Positions 13,140-23,862 of a stretch of 64,000 bases of DNA are shown one piece after another. The notes beneath the pieces are model-generated. The model saw only the letters and a program-made list of their open reading frames with translations, was not told the DNA's origin and searched no databases. Positions within the stretch are counted from its first letter, which is position 1. The number at the start of each line of letters is the position of its first letter. Made by a program: the position numbers and the translations under genes. The stretch is from Anaeramoeba flamelloides. Taxonomy: Eukaryota; Metamonada; Anaeramoebidae. Where the stretch lies: contig JANTQA010000023.1 in NCBI GenBank assembly GCA_027625915.1, forward strand, positions 11,098,001 to 11,162,000, written 5' to 3'.

Positions 13140-13200
13140 ATTTTAATGTTCCAAAAAAATTTTTTTTTTACTAATCGCACAATATCTGAGCATTAATTTA
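12250..13200 (+). repeat. Direct repeat R2, left copy, flanking the BSD/F-box gene pair
   Basis: Shares ordered blocks with 17570-18150: ATACCAAATTAAG, AACACTTTTT with GGAAAAAACAAGGCA, TCAAAAAGAAA with ATCACCATTTTTCAC-like sequence, then TATTTAAATAGTTT and GGAAATAACTT. An internal 75-bp block is duplicated at about 12520-12600 and 12830-12905, on either side of an inserted MITE. Similarity is moderate and was judged by eye. Confidence 0.5.
12653..12833. mobile_element. TTAA-bounded MITE, 181 bp
   Basis: The left end TTAAGGGACTAGTCTCTATT is mirrored by the right end AATAGAGATTAGTCCCTTAA, with one mismatch. TTAA bounds both sides. An inner hairpin (CTCTATTAAATTT / AAATTTAATAGAG) lies next to the right end. 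Its first eight bases equal those of the 7613-8986 element, so the two appear related. There is no coding capacity. It sits inside repeat R2. Confidence 0.75.
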
Positions 13201-13524
13201 TTTAGTATTTTTATTTTAAGATCTAAAATGGCCAAGAAGTTTTGTCATTTCAAAAAATAAAGAATTTTGATTTTTCTTCAATAATTAATTCTAAAAGGCT
13301 TTTTTTTTTTCTTTTGTGATCAAAAATAATTTTTCGTGATAAAAAAAATCAATAATTATTGTATAAATTATTTTTATTTAAGACTTTTTAATTATATTTT
13401 TCATGATTTAAGTGTTTTTTTTTTTTTTTGATATATACAATTAAATTGAAAGTGTATTTATATGTTTTATTTTTTGTAAAAGAGTCTGTTTCTAAATAGC
13501 CATTTTTCAATTTGTTTATTAAAA

Positions 13525-14418
13525 TTAATTATGCTTTGTATTTTCCAAATCCTTTTTCATTTCATCTAACCACTCATCATTTTCGTTATCTAACAAGTTT
13601 TTATTAATTTCATCTTGATTGTTATTCTTCATAAGATCTAATTCTTCTATTAGTTCTAATTCCCATTTTTCTCTTAATTGGTTTGTTGTGTTGTCATTTT
13701 TGATGGACTCAGGTTTAATCCCAAGTTGTGTTAATTCCTCTTCCAAACTAATATTATCAAATTTTTCATTGTTGATAACAATTGAGTCGTTATTAGGATT
13801 TTTGTCTTTGTTTGTTTTTTGTTGTGTGTTTGTTTTTGTTTTTGTGCTTGTTTTTGTTTTTGTTTTTGTTTTTGTTTTTGTTTTTGTTTTTGTTTGTGTT
13901 TTTCTTTGTTGGCTTGATTTTTTTAATTTTTGCGAGTGAAATTCCTCTTCTTTTTTTGGGGCTTGTTTTGCGATTTCTTTGCCTTCTTCAATAATCTGAT
14001 AAACCTTATAAAAATAGCCAAACCAAAAGTTCCGTTCTGTTACAATTTTTGGAACCAAATATTCTCTCAATTTTGAAAGCCTTCGATCTCTTTTGATCGT
14101 TGCTCTTGCCAATGGCTTGTGAGATTCAAAATCAAAAGTAAAATCGCTTTTCACTCCTTTTCCAGTCAAGTCTTTTGATTTTTTTGAAATTTTTAACATT
14201 CTTTTCTTGAGGAAGCGCTCATGTAATTTGTGTTTGCTAAAATATCGCCATGGTGGGATATTTTCCGGTACTTTTTTTTGAATAATAAAACGTGGTGGGG
14301 GATCAATTGCGTCTATTGTTTCGTTAATCTTTTCTCCAATACGCGAAAATAGATTTTTAAATTGATCCTTGTTTGGTAGTTTTTGTTTAAAGGACACCTT
14401 TGAAAAGAGTTTTGACAT
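13525..14418 (-). CDS. BSD-domain protein with a Lys/Thr-repeat linker, 297 aa
   Basis: A single-exon gene starting at an ATG complementary to 14416-14418. Residues about 90-142 match the BSD fold: an acidic/hydrophobic helix (DFTFDFES), a helix with RLSKLREYLVPK, then the signature Phe-Trp pair in ERNFWFGYFYKVYQI. BSD domains occur in TFIIH p62, in synapse-associated SYAP1-like proteins and in plant or protist BSD proteins. The N-terminal amphipathic region and the TFIIH-unlike length favour the SYAP1-like cytosolic or membrane-trafficking group, but that is inference. Residues about 170-193 are a nearly pure Lys-Thr repeat encoded by a six-base microsatellite, which also opens long spurious frames on the opposite strand. 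The C-terminus is acidic and Asn-rich. It is transcribed divergently from the F-box gene. Confidence 0.8.
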   Translation of the reverse strand: MSKLFSKVSFKQKLPNKDQFKNLFSRIGEKINETIDAIDPPPRFIIQKKVPENIPPWRYFSKHKLHERFLKKRMLKISKKSKDLTGKGVKSDFTFDFESHKPLARATIKRDRRLSKLREYLVPKIVTERNFWFGYFYKVYQIIEEGKEIAKQAPKKEEEFHSQKLKKSSQQRKTQTKTKTKTKTKTKTKTSTKTKTNTQQKTNKDKNPNNDSIVINNEKFDNISLEEELTQLGIKPESIKNDNTTNQLREKWELELIEELDLMKNNNQDEINKNLLDNENDEWLDEMKKDLENTKHN

Positions 14419-14801
14419 AACTAAGATTATTTTGAAAGATGAAAAAAAATTAAAAAATGAAGATTTATTATTGTTTCAGGACGAGAATAAGATAAAAATT
14501 GGAATAAATTTATAAAATTCTCAACTCTTTAATTAATTTCAGTCTTTTTGTTATTCATTAAAAGACTTTTCACAATAAATTTTTGAGACTCCAAAAAATC
14601 TCGTGACTTTTACAAAGCATATCGCTTTTGTAAAGTGTTTCTTCTTTAAAAGAATTAGAAAAGTTTTTGAAAGGTTTTGTAAATTGTCTGAAAGTTTGAA
14701 AAGGCTGAAATCTTGATAAAAGTCATGAGATTTTTTGTAGTGCAAAATACTCTCAATTTTTCATTTTTAAGTTTTTTTTAGAAAGTTATTCTTTTTGTTT
14801 C
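14419..14801. promoter_or_regulatory. 383-bp divergent intergenic region between the BSD and F-box genes
   Basis: The two start codons face away from each other across 383 bp, so the interval must hold both promoters. It is A+T-rich but less homopolymeric than other spacers. I cannot point to a defined TATA or initiator element. Possible coupling of the two genes is inference from geometry alone. Confidence 0.5.
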
Positions 14802-17471
14802 ATGAATAAAAGAGCTACTCCTTTTGAAATAACATTCAAACCCTTAACAAAAACAAAACCAAAAAAAAAACTCAACAAAGACCAAGCTCTGGGACAAATT
14901 AACAAATTGTGGGACAAGGTAGCAAAAAACGAACGATGTTCAATCAAGGATCTGCTTTATAATTTATTATTTGTTGTGCGCTATGATCACAAGACACAAA
15001 AACCGAATAACCTAAAAAGGTATTGCGGGCACAAGTACCAAACGCTCTTTTCAAAATATGAAAAGACAAGAGTAAATTTATATCAACAAAACAAGATGCA
15101 GACAGATCCACGAATTATTCCAAATATCATTCAAATCCTAAGCCAAATCGAAAACGAAGGAGAACAGGAAGAACTTTTGGAGTGTTTGAGTGAAGACCTA
15201 GGGCTATTTACATTACCAAACGAGTTACTAATCGAAATTTTCAAATATTTCACAGATCAGGAATTAATCGAGTTTTCGGTTGTAAGCAAGCTGTTTTACC
15301 AAATCTGCTTTGATTCTTGCTTGTGGAACAAAGTCAATTTCCCGAACGTCTCAAATATTTGGTGGAAGAACAATCAATTTTTGAGGATCTCACCAACTGT
15401 GAGTTCCATTGTCTTACCAAATTTACCAAAATCAAAAGGAAGTGTGATCACTAAACTAATTGAAACGTGTCCCAATATCCGGCACTTGTTTCTACCTGTC
15501 AAGGATTTTTCGATCTTGTGCAGGATCAAAAAGGCACAATTACTTACTACTTTATCGGTCTGTGGCAATTTCCAATCAATACCTGAAAATGTCTATTTAT
15601 TATCCTCATTGAAGATTTTAGATTTGTCTTGTGTTGGTTTTCGTTGTGGTAGCTTTGATCCTAAATGTGCTGCATCAATGACAAACCTCAAGGAATTATA
15701 TTTACCAATGAACGAACATTTAAACAAAAGTGTAAATGTCTTTTCTTCACTTACTTCTCTAACAACATTGGACACCTATAACCATTCACCAAATGCTAAT
15801 AAATTAAAATCACTTCGTTCAATCATTATACACACAAGAGCATTATTGAATGAACAAACTAAGGATTCCTTTTCAAAATTTAATTTTTCGATACATGAAT
15901 TTAATCATTATTTCCCCCAATACCAGAAACTATTCTTCCTTAAAAAATATCAAACGAACCATAATCGGAATTCCAATTCCAATACCGGCAACAATACTAA
16001 TAGTAATAGCAATAACAATAACAATAATATTAATTTCGATTTAAATGAGGAAGAAAAAAACACTATCAATTTAGATTGTTCTTTATTAAATAATTTAGAG
16101 AGTTTACAAATCCTGGACGTGAGCGGGGGGTATGTCTCAAATATCTTTTCCACATTCCATTATCTAAAAAATTCATTAAAAACAATTAAATTAAGAAACT
16201 TTGAATTAGAATGCTTTCCTGAACAATTATCCCGATTAACCAAACTAACATATTTAGATTTGTCTGACAATTATATTGATCAGATCCCAATGGAAATCAA
16301 ACATTTAAAATCTTTAACGTATTTAAATTTATCTGGAAACGACATTTCAAGATTGCCAATTGAAATAACATTATTAAAATCATTACAGATCTTAAATTTG
16401 GGTGGCAACCATGTGCAATTGTTACCAAAGAACTTTGAGAAGTTATCAAAATTGAAAGTGCTTGATTTAAGAAGATCAGCAAAATCAAAGGCTTATAATC
16501 GCATTTCTAATGGTATCAGGCTGTTACCACCACTAATGGTTAAAAATTTAAAATTATTACAATACCTTAACATTGAAAACAATTCATTATCAAATTTTCC
16601 AAAATTGAAAAACAACATTTTGCCATTAATTAGAATAATCAAAGTAAATAAAAATACCCAATTGTCAGGCACAATAAAGTTAATTAATCTAAACCATTTA
16701 AATTTAATCGAATTTTCTACAACTAACGTTAACAAATTAAAGATCATCAATTGCCCACACTTGGCAATCATTAAAGCTTCAAATTCCCCAATCAAAAGCT
16801 TAATTTTGAAAAACACTAAAGGCCTCGAACAATTACATTTAGAAAATACCCTCATTAAAAATTTAGATAATTGCGATTTCCATTTTATGAATTCTTTATT
16901 TTCAGTAAAAATTTCTGGAAAGGGCACAATTACCAAAATCCCAAAATCATTAATCACAAATAAAAAATTTTTCCAGAAAATAATGATCGTTGACCATTTA
17001 ATAGCTGATATCTCCCCAATAACCAATTTGAAAAACTTAAAAGAAGCCGTTTTTAATAATAATAAAATTACCAAGATCCCCAAATTTAAAAAAAATAATC
17101 AATTATCAAAATTGTTTTTGAACTATAATTTAATCACTAATGTAGAAAATATCCAAAACCTTAATTTATTAGAACAACTTCATTTAAAAAATAATAAAAT
17201 CACTAATCTCCCTTCAAACATGTATTATCTAAAAAATATCAAGATCTTGAATCTTTCAGAAAATTATATTGAAGAAATTAAAGACGAAATACTGGATTGG
17301 TTAAATTCTTATAAATCCCCTCTCTTGATTGATTTTTCTCAAAATAAATTAAAAAAAATCCCAAAGGACTTTAAAAATTTCAAATATGGGACCTTTATTA
17401 AATTTACTGGAAACGAATACTTAACTTTTATTAAAAATGAAACCCATAGATCATTTAATCAAAATGATTAG
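14802..17471 (+). CDS. F-box and leucine-rich-repeat protein, 889 aa
   Basis: Intronless. A basic N-terminus (about residues 1-60) and a helical region lead to an F-box at about 134-178 with LPNELLIEIFKYF, a VSKLFYQIC helix and LWNKVNF. Leucine-rich repeats fill most of the rest. They are best defined from about residue 440 onward, for example LTYLDLSDNYIDQIP, LTYLNLSGNDISRLP and LQILNLGGNHVQLLP, and again near the C-terminus (LEQLHLKNNKITNLP). An Asn/Ser-rich insert near residues 385-410 interrupts them. F-box proteins are the substrate adaptors of SCF (SKP1-CUL1) ubiquitin ligases and LRRs usually bind the substrate. Target unknown. The ATG at 14802 opens the frame shortly after T-rich sequence. 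Protist LRR proteins without F-box function are the alternative, but the F-box match is good. Confidence 0.88.
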   Translation: MNKRATPFEITFKPLTKTKPKKKLNKDQALGQINKLWDKVAKNERCSIKDLLYNLLFVVRYDHKTQKPNNLKRYCGHKYQTLFSKYEKTRVNLYQQNKMQTDPRIIPNIIQILSQIENEGEQEELLECLSEDLGLFTLPNELLIEIFKYFTDQELIEFSVVSKLFYQICFDSCLWNKVNFPNVSNIWWKNNQFLRISPTVSSIVLPNLPKSKGSVITKLIETCPNIRHLFLPVKDFSILCRIKKAQLLTTLSVCGNFQSIPENVYLLSSLKILDLSCVGFRCGSFDPKCAASMTNLKELYLPMNEHLNKSVNVFSSLTSLTTLDTYNHSPNANKLKSLRSIIIHTRALLNEQTKDSFSKFNFSIHEFNHYFPQYQKLFFLKKYQTNHNRNSNSNTGNNTNSNSNNNNNNINFDLNEEEKNTINLDCSLLNNLESLQILDVSGGYVSNIFSTFHYLKNSLKTIKLRNFELECFPEQLSRLTKLTYLDLSDNYIDQIPMEIKHLKSLTYLNLSGNDISRLPIEITLLKSLQILNLGGNHVQLLPKNFEKLSKLKVLDLRRSAKSKAYNRISNGIRLLPPLMVKNLKLLQYLNIENNSLSNFPKLKNNILPLIRIIKVNKNTQLSGTIKLINLNHLNLIEFSTTNVNKLKIINCPHLAIIKASNSPIKSLILKNTKGLEQLHLENTLIKNLDNCDFHFMNSLFSVKISGKGTITKIPKSLITNKKFFQKIMIVDHLIADISPITNLKNLKEAVFNNNKITKIPKFKKNNQLSKLFLNYNLITNVENIQNLNLLEQLHLKNNKITNLPSNMYYLKNIKILNLSENYIEEIKDEILDWLNSYKSPLLIDFSQNKLKKIPKDFKNFKYGTFIKFTGNEYLTFIKNETHRSFNQND

Positions 17472-17569
17472 TTTCTTGGGGATTAAAATTGTAAATTTAT
17501 GAATAGAAGTTATTTCCAAAAAAAAAAAAACAGGGTAATTTTTTGAATATTTCAAATAATATTCTCTTT

Positions 17570-18150
17570 TCATAGTATTTCAATACGTAAAATGTTAATA
17601 CCAAATTAAGGAGAGGAATTAAGTATACGAATTTAATCAGAATTTATTGTTGAAATTTCAAAATATGTTAATCAAAATATTTTCAAAAAATAAAAAAAAT
17701 TAAACACTTTTTATTTCTGGAGAAAACAAGGCACATCCAATTTTGATAAAAAAAAAAACGGATATATATGATAAGAATATAAAGGGATTTTAAACAATAA
17801 AGTGTAGTTATAAAATTTCGCTTTGAACCAAAATTTTATAAAGATTAAGCCTCTTTCGGAAAAAAAATTTTATGATCAAAAAGAAACAAAATACCCACAG
17901 CAATTTTCTTCACACTTAAAAAAAAAATCATATAAAATTGTGATCAAAAACTTTATTATATCTTGAATTAAAGTAATGCCTTACAAAAAAACTTATTAGA
18001 TTATTTATTACGAAGTCTAAATTAATGATGGAAACCAATTTTGGATATTTAAATAGTTTTTTGCAGATTATTGTTAATAAAAATATTTAAAAAAGAAATT
18101 TTTCCCACTTTTATGGAAATAACTTTTGCTATTTGAATGAATTTGAGAAA
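17570..18150 (+). repeat. Direct repeat R2, right copy
   Basis: Counterpart of 12250-13200 in the same orientation, starting just after the F-box gene. Shared blocks include ATACCAAATTAAG, GGAGAAAACAAGGCAC, TCAAAAAGAAACAAAATA, TATTTAAATAGTTTTTTGCA and GGAAATAACTTTTGC. It lacks the MITE and the internal duplication of the left copy. Confidence 0.5.
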
Positions 18151-18769
18151 ATAAGTAATATATTTTCCTTGACAGGGTGATATTTATAGCACCTAAATTG
18201 AAAAATATATTTCTCATTTTTGAAACAATGTTTTAAATTACGTGAGTTGTTTTTGGTTGAAGTGGTGAGGATCTTTATTTAATTAAAAAAAAATCATTAA
18301 AAAAAAAATAAAAAAAAAAATTCTTACAAGTTTTTTTATTCTTTTTGTATCATTAAAGTCAGATGAATTTTAGAATTCTTAAGAAAAGTTGTACAATCAA
18401 TTAACTTTACTAAAAAAAAAAAAAAAACATTCATAAACTGGAATAAGCTATTTTTTGAAAAATTATTTCTTCATAACTATTTGAACTCTCAAAATAAATG
18501 GCACACATTAACTACAATAAATAAAAAATACATTTTTGTTAAAAAAAAATAATAACTGGATAATTAGATCAAGAGAAAATTCACATTTCTTCTATTCCAC
18601 CCATCTCTTCTTTTTTTAATATTTAGAGAATTTTCAAACAACTCAAAAAGTTAACTTGGATCCATAACCCCGAATTTGAAAAAAAACAAAATAAATCAGA
18701 GTTTAATCTGTAAATTTTCAATTATTTGAGAACTTTTTTTTTGATTAAATTTTTTTGATTTTATTTATT

Positions 18770-19175
18770 TTTTTTTTATTTTTAGGGGAGGAAATTAGTT
18801 TCCTCTTACAGACGTTAACTTTTCTAGAATTCGAGGGAATGGAGTAAAATCTTAGATTTTATTCTATTCGTTTGAATTCTGGAAAACTGCCGTTAGGTTT
18901 TTTTTTACTTTTTAAATGAAAAGAAAATTTATTGAATTTTCTTTTCATTTCTTTTGAATTCTGGAAAAGTGTTGTTAAATTTTTTTTACTTTTTGAAATG
19001 TAAATAAAATTTATTTAATTTTCTTTTCTTTTCAAAAATTAAAAAAAACCTAGGCTCTCCAAGGTACTCTATGGCACTTGACGGCATTTTTAAGTTAGAG
19101 TTTCCAAAATTTAAAAGAATAGATTAAAATTATAGATTTTCCTCCATTCTTTCGAATTCTGGAAAAACCTAGACA
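18770..19175. repeat. Modular hairpin cluster H2a
   Basis: Successive palindromes: TTCTAGAATTCGAGGGAATGG paired (19 positions or so) with TTCGTTTGAATTCTGGAAAA-like sequence, and GAAAAGAAAATTTATTGAAT with its inverse. A diverged copy of the G+C-rich core follows at 19050-19084 (CCTAGGCTCTCC, GGTACTCTATGGCACTTGACGG in part), then another TTTCCAAAATTTAAAAGAAT hairpin. Confidence 0.6.
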
Positions 19176-19544
19176 CTTTCCTAATTTCTAAATGCTTGTT
19201 CAAAATTTCAATGAAGAGTCATAATTTTCTTTATCATTAACTAAAGATAAAATAAATAATGATTTTTTATTTTGAATAATATCAAAGATATTATTCTCAA
19301 ATTGATTTTTTTCTTTTTATATTAATTCTTTAATCCAAAATTTTAGCTTTTTTCCATCGAATTAAAAGTCCCATAAAAAAATAATCTACCTCTTCAATCT
19401 TTTCTAGGTTTAAATAATTTTTGCAAAAATTTTAAATATTTTTTTTTAAATTTATTCTTATCCTAAACATAAGAATATAGTTTAGGTAATTTGTGAAATT
19501 TCTTAATTTTAAATTAGAAGCTGAGAATATCCATTATAGCTATT

Positions 19545-19915
19545 TTTTGTAGTTGAGTTTTTTAATTTGAGAAATAAAAAGAAAATTTATGAAATTTTCT
19601 TTTCTCAAATCAGATAAAAAAAAAAACAACTAATAACTTTTATAGAATTTAAAAGAATCGAGAAAAATCTTTGATTACACTCTATTCTTTTGAATTCTGG
19701 GTAATCACTCTAAGGTTTTTTTTTTTTTTTTACTTTTTGAAATGTAAAAAAAAATTATTTAATTTTCTTTACATTTCTTTTGAATTCTGGAAAAGGGTTG
19801 TTAGATTTTTTTAATTTTTGAAATGTGAAGAAAATTTAATTAATTTTCTTTAATTTTCAAGTATTAAAAAAAAATTAGGCACGCGACAACACTACACGTA
19901 ACTCTTAGACAGGCC
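19545..19915. repeat. Modular hairpin cluster H2b
   Basis: Same module types as H2a. There is a GAAATAAAAAGAAAATTTATG palindrome (20-base arms or shorter), a TAGAATTTAAAAGAATCGAG arm paired with CTATTCTTTTGAATTCTGG, and an AAATGTGAAGAAAATTTAAT palindrome. A weak core remnant lies near 19876-19910. It lies 370 bp from H2a with a plain A+T spacer. Confidence 0.55.
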
Positions 19916-22900
19916 GTTTATTGATATTATTATTATATCTAAGAATTTTTAAATATTCTTGACCTTTCCATCCAGAAATATTTAATTATCAAATAATATT
20001 GTTTATATAAAGTTTAAAATTTTATATTCAATTTTTTTCAAGACAATTTGACTCAGGCAAAATTATTATTCTTCCATCAAAATCTAATATTTAAATATAA
20101 AGGTTCAAACCCTAAAAGTCATACCTGAACTCACTTTACACGAACATATTAAAACAAAATAGAGTTATGTGCAATATGAAAACACACTTTTAAATCATAT
20201 GAAATAAAATTCTAATTAGAGGCAAACAAAGGATATTTTGAATTTGAATTAGTTTATTTAAAAATACATTAATTTTTTTGATCAACGAACGTTTATTAAA
20301 AATCTAAAAACAAAACTAATATATATATATATTATTTTGAAATTTTCTTATATCAATATGATCTATATTATTTTTTTTTTGTGAAGGTATTGTGTTTCAA
20401 TCCCAATTGAGTGGAATATTGTCATAATTATTTATGATTTCCAATAAACCTTAGAAGGTTAATATTAGTCAAATTGTGTTTACTTTTTTGTAACTGTAAT
20501 ATACTAATACATCCAATAGAATTAGTGTGTTTTAATCAATGTTATATTTTTAATAACAATGTATGATTTTAATGTTTTGACCAAAATGATTAATTATATT
20601 TTTGTAAAATAAAATTACTTCCCATAATCCCTTTGGTTATCCACTTTTATAGCTCTCTTGAAAAATATTTATTGTTTTATTTTTCTGAAATATTTTGTAA
20701 AATTCCTTCAATTTCAAGAGCATATGTTAAGATTAATCAAGTTATTTATGTAATTATTTTATTTTTTTTTTTTTCGGGTTCGATTATATCGTTCATCATG
20801 TTTGGAATGTAAATACAAATTCAATAAATAATTATTGGTGATATTTTTGAAATTTCAAGTTTTATTCAACCCTAATTGACTAGTAAACGAAAAAAATACC
20901 ATTTCTATATTTCATACAAACCCAAAAACAATTACTACATTTTGAACTGAAAAAATAAAAGTAAAAATATGATACAAATACGGACTTGTGTTACAAGATA
21001 TTTTCCAGAATGAATTATCGTTTTTAAAAGTTTGATCTAAAATTTTCCATTTTTAAAAAGTTAAAATTTTGGAATATTGTGCTGAATTATTTCAAAAAAA
21101 ATCTTTCTTTTCAAGAGGAAGAGAAGAGAGAACAATTATGATTTGTGAATTAAAATGTGAATCAACACATTTTGTAAATAAAAACACTAAAATTTAAAAT
21201 AATCCAGTATAAAAAATCTACGTAATTTCATAAAACACAAAAGTATACAAAACTTGAAAAAAATATATTTTTTTATATATTAGATAGTGATTTCTAATCA
21301 ATTTTTTTTTGTTTAACTTTGACAAGCAGAGATGAAAAAATCTCAAAGCAACATATTAAAATTTTTTCTCAATATATTTTTATAAACCTAAAAAAATAAC
21401 TTCAAACCTAAAGAAAAAAAACTTTTTTATATAATTTTCAATCAATAATTTAAAACCCAATCTTCGTAATTACAATAGATTAGAATAATTTAAAGATAAG
21501 AAATCACAAAATGTTTTTTTATTAAACTCCATTCCACTCAAAGGTAACCACCAAAAATGAAGAATCCATGCCCTTTTTTAAGAATAAACGACGATTATTA
21601 GAAATAAGAGAAATAATAAACTTCTGACTAAAGGTCGATAATCATAAAAGAAATACCTGTGCGAACCATAAAATTTTTGGGGGTTTCATTTGAATAGCTT
21701 GTACAAAATTTCCCAATTTCATATGAAAATTACAATTTTGTCAATAATTATTTTTTAATAGTAAGTGTATGAATATTTTTTTAAAAAATACAAGGTTTCA
21801 CTTTTATAAATGTTAATTTGGAGTTTCATTATTTTTTTTTTCAAATTGACTTTTTTTTAAAAAAGAAATCTAAAAAAAAAGAAGAAAAAGATAATAAAAT
21901 AAAAAAAAAAGAAGAAAAAGAAAAGAAAATAAAAAAAAAAATAAAAAAAAAAATCCAAAAACATAAAAAAAAGTTTTACTAAATTGAGAAAAAATAATTT
22001 TAATCAAAAAATTGAAAATCTATTTTATGAAATATACTGAACTGGATTCATAGAAAATGTTCTATTTATTTGATAAAACTGGGGATTTTTGACTGAAAAA
22101 TAATTTATTTCGAAAAATTTTAATTATTTTCAAATAAATAAAAGTAATTAAAATTAATAATCATTACATAAAAAAAAACATTAAATAGAAAATTTAATAA
22201 TTAATTTATTTTAAAAATAACCTTTTGTTGTTTTTACCCCATTAATTGATAATTAAAAATTAGTTAATCAAATATATTTCAATAAATTTAATAATAAAAG
22301 AAAAAAAAAATAAATTACTAATTTTATCTGATCTTATATTCAAAAATTCATTAATGATTTATTTTTCTTATATTTTTTTAAAAAATAAGATAAAAATTCA
22401 AGGTTATTATTCATTCATATAAACTATCATAAATTATCCGAGGTGAGATTTTTTCTAAAAAAAAAATTTTTTTTCTAATTATTCTTTTTAATTTTTCAAT
22501 CCAAAAAATTGTAAGAAAAAAAGTATATGAGTTTTTTGACTGAAAATTTAATTGGGGAAAAAAAAATCTTATAGCACTGGTAATCCCCTTCTCTTAAACT
22601 GATAAAGGAGTTTAGTTTATCAAGTTTAGTTGAATCCCTATGTAAATAATTCCTCTTGTACCTTTCGGAGATATATAAAAATTTAATAATGCAGTATGTT
22701 CACTTTTTAACACACCCAAAATAATACAATAAGGTGCACAAAAATATTTTTTTAGATAAAACTCTTGAAGATTAGGCACAAACTGTTATTTTTTAGAATA
22801 GTGTTTGAGTTTAAAAATGAGATTGTGCTATATTCTGAATGATCATATATTCTCTCTTATTAAATTTTTTTTAAGGTAAATTCTTCACTATACAGAAAAG

Positions 22901-23862
22901 AAAAAAAAAATATGGCATGTTATCCTTTTGATTTAGTCCTTTTTATATTTTGAAAGTGTTATAAATTTTGATGAAAGAGACTAATTAAAATATTAATAAC
23001 CTCATCTTTAACATGTTCTAAAAAAATTAACTAATTTGATAACATTTTTTGTCTCTTATAATAGGTGTTATCAAATTTTGTCAAATGTATTCTTGGTGCT
23101 ATAAGATAAAACATCTTATATATTTTGTTATAAATCAAGAGGATTTAAAAAACAATTATATAATAAAAGAAAATACATAATACATCTAGTTAAAATTGTT
23201 TCACCATTAATATTCAGGATAAAAAATCGTTTTAAATTCTAAAATTATCATTAAAATAAATTATTGTAAAACCAATGGATTAATTATTTTTAATTTAATT
23301 TTTTCTTTTAAAGATTATTTAAGAATTAAAAAATCTACAAAAATTTGAAATTCTTTCAAAAAAGAATAAAAATGATAAAACATTTGATAAGAATGTCATT
23401 ATAATTTTTTTTAATGTAAAATCACAATAAAAACAAGATTTTTGCTCTAAAGATACTAACTGAGTGTTTTAAAATTATTTTTTTATTAAGATGAGAAAGA
23501 TAAACTTTTTTGTAGTTTTTTGAAAAAAAATTAAGATTTTATCTTTTGGATTATCTTTTTTTGTTTGTTATTGTCCTTTTTTTTTTTGTTTTTTATTTGA
23601 TTATTTTATAACTGATCTTTTCAGGTTCACTTAAAGTATCTTAAAATTGACTCATTAAAAAAAAATATCAAAAATTAGAAGCAAAAATTTAAACTCAAAA
23701 TTTATTGACTTCATTACATAAAAATCCTATCCATCTTGATTCCTCAAATCAAGAACAAACTTTAATTGTTGAGAAAAGGAATTATTTTCCACAGGAGGCA
23801 AAAAAACTCTTACATTAAGTATTCATTTTTTAGATTTTTTGATAAATCAAAATTGCAATTTG

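Larger units (their letters stand above)
7265..13524. other. Gene-free repeat-rich region between Ras and the BSD gene
   Basis: No supportable host gene. The first few hundred bases are the T-rich 3' flank of Ras. The rest is a TTAA-bounded element, a repeat of about 1.1 kb shared with 60 kb, a hairpin cluster, a direct repeat shared with 17.6-18.2 kb and a small MITE, each listed separately. The stretch 10140-12240 shows homopolymers and AT-rich sequence only. Confidence 0.65.
17472..23862. other. Gene-free region of 6.4 kb
   Basis: No supportable gene on either strand. It holds the right copy of repeat R2, two modular hairpin clusters (18770-19175 and 19545-19915) and many A and T runs. 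From 20000 to 23800 I see only A+T-rich sequence with no repeated block I can define. The last 150 bp before the TPR gene are less biased and probably include its promoter and 5' leader. Confidence 0.7.

Noticed and set aside
13619-13994. Plus-strand Phe/Val/Leu frames resembling membrane segments
   Set aside because: They are antisense to the Lys-Thr microsatellite of the BSD gene; the hydrophobic runs are artefacts.
20090-20130. GGTTCAAACCC-like T-arm sequence suggesting a tRNA
   Set aside because: There is no matching D-arm, anticodon stem or acceptor stem on either strand. I found no convincing tRNA or rRNA gene anywhere in the window.
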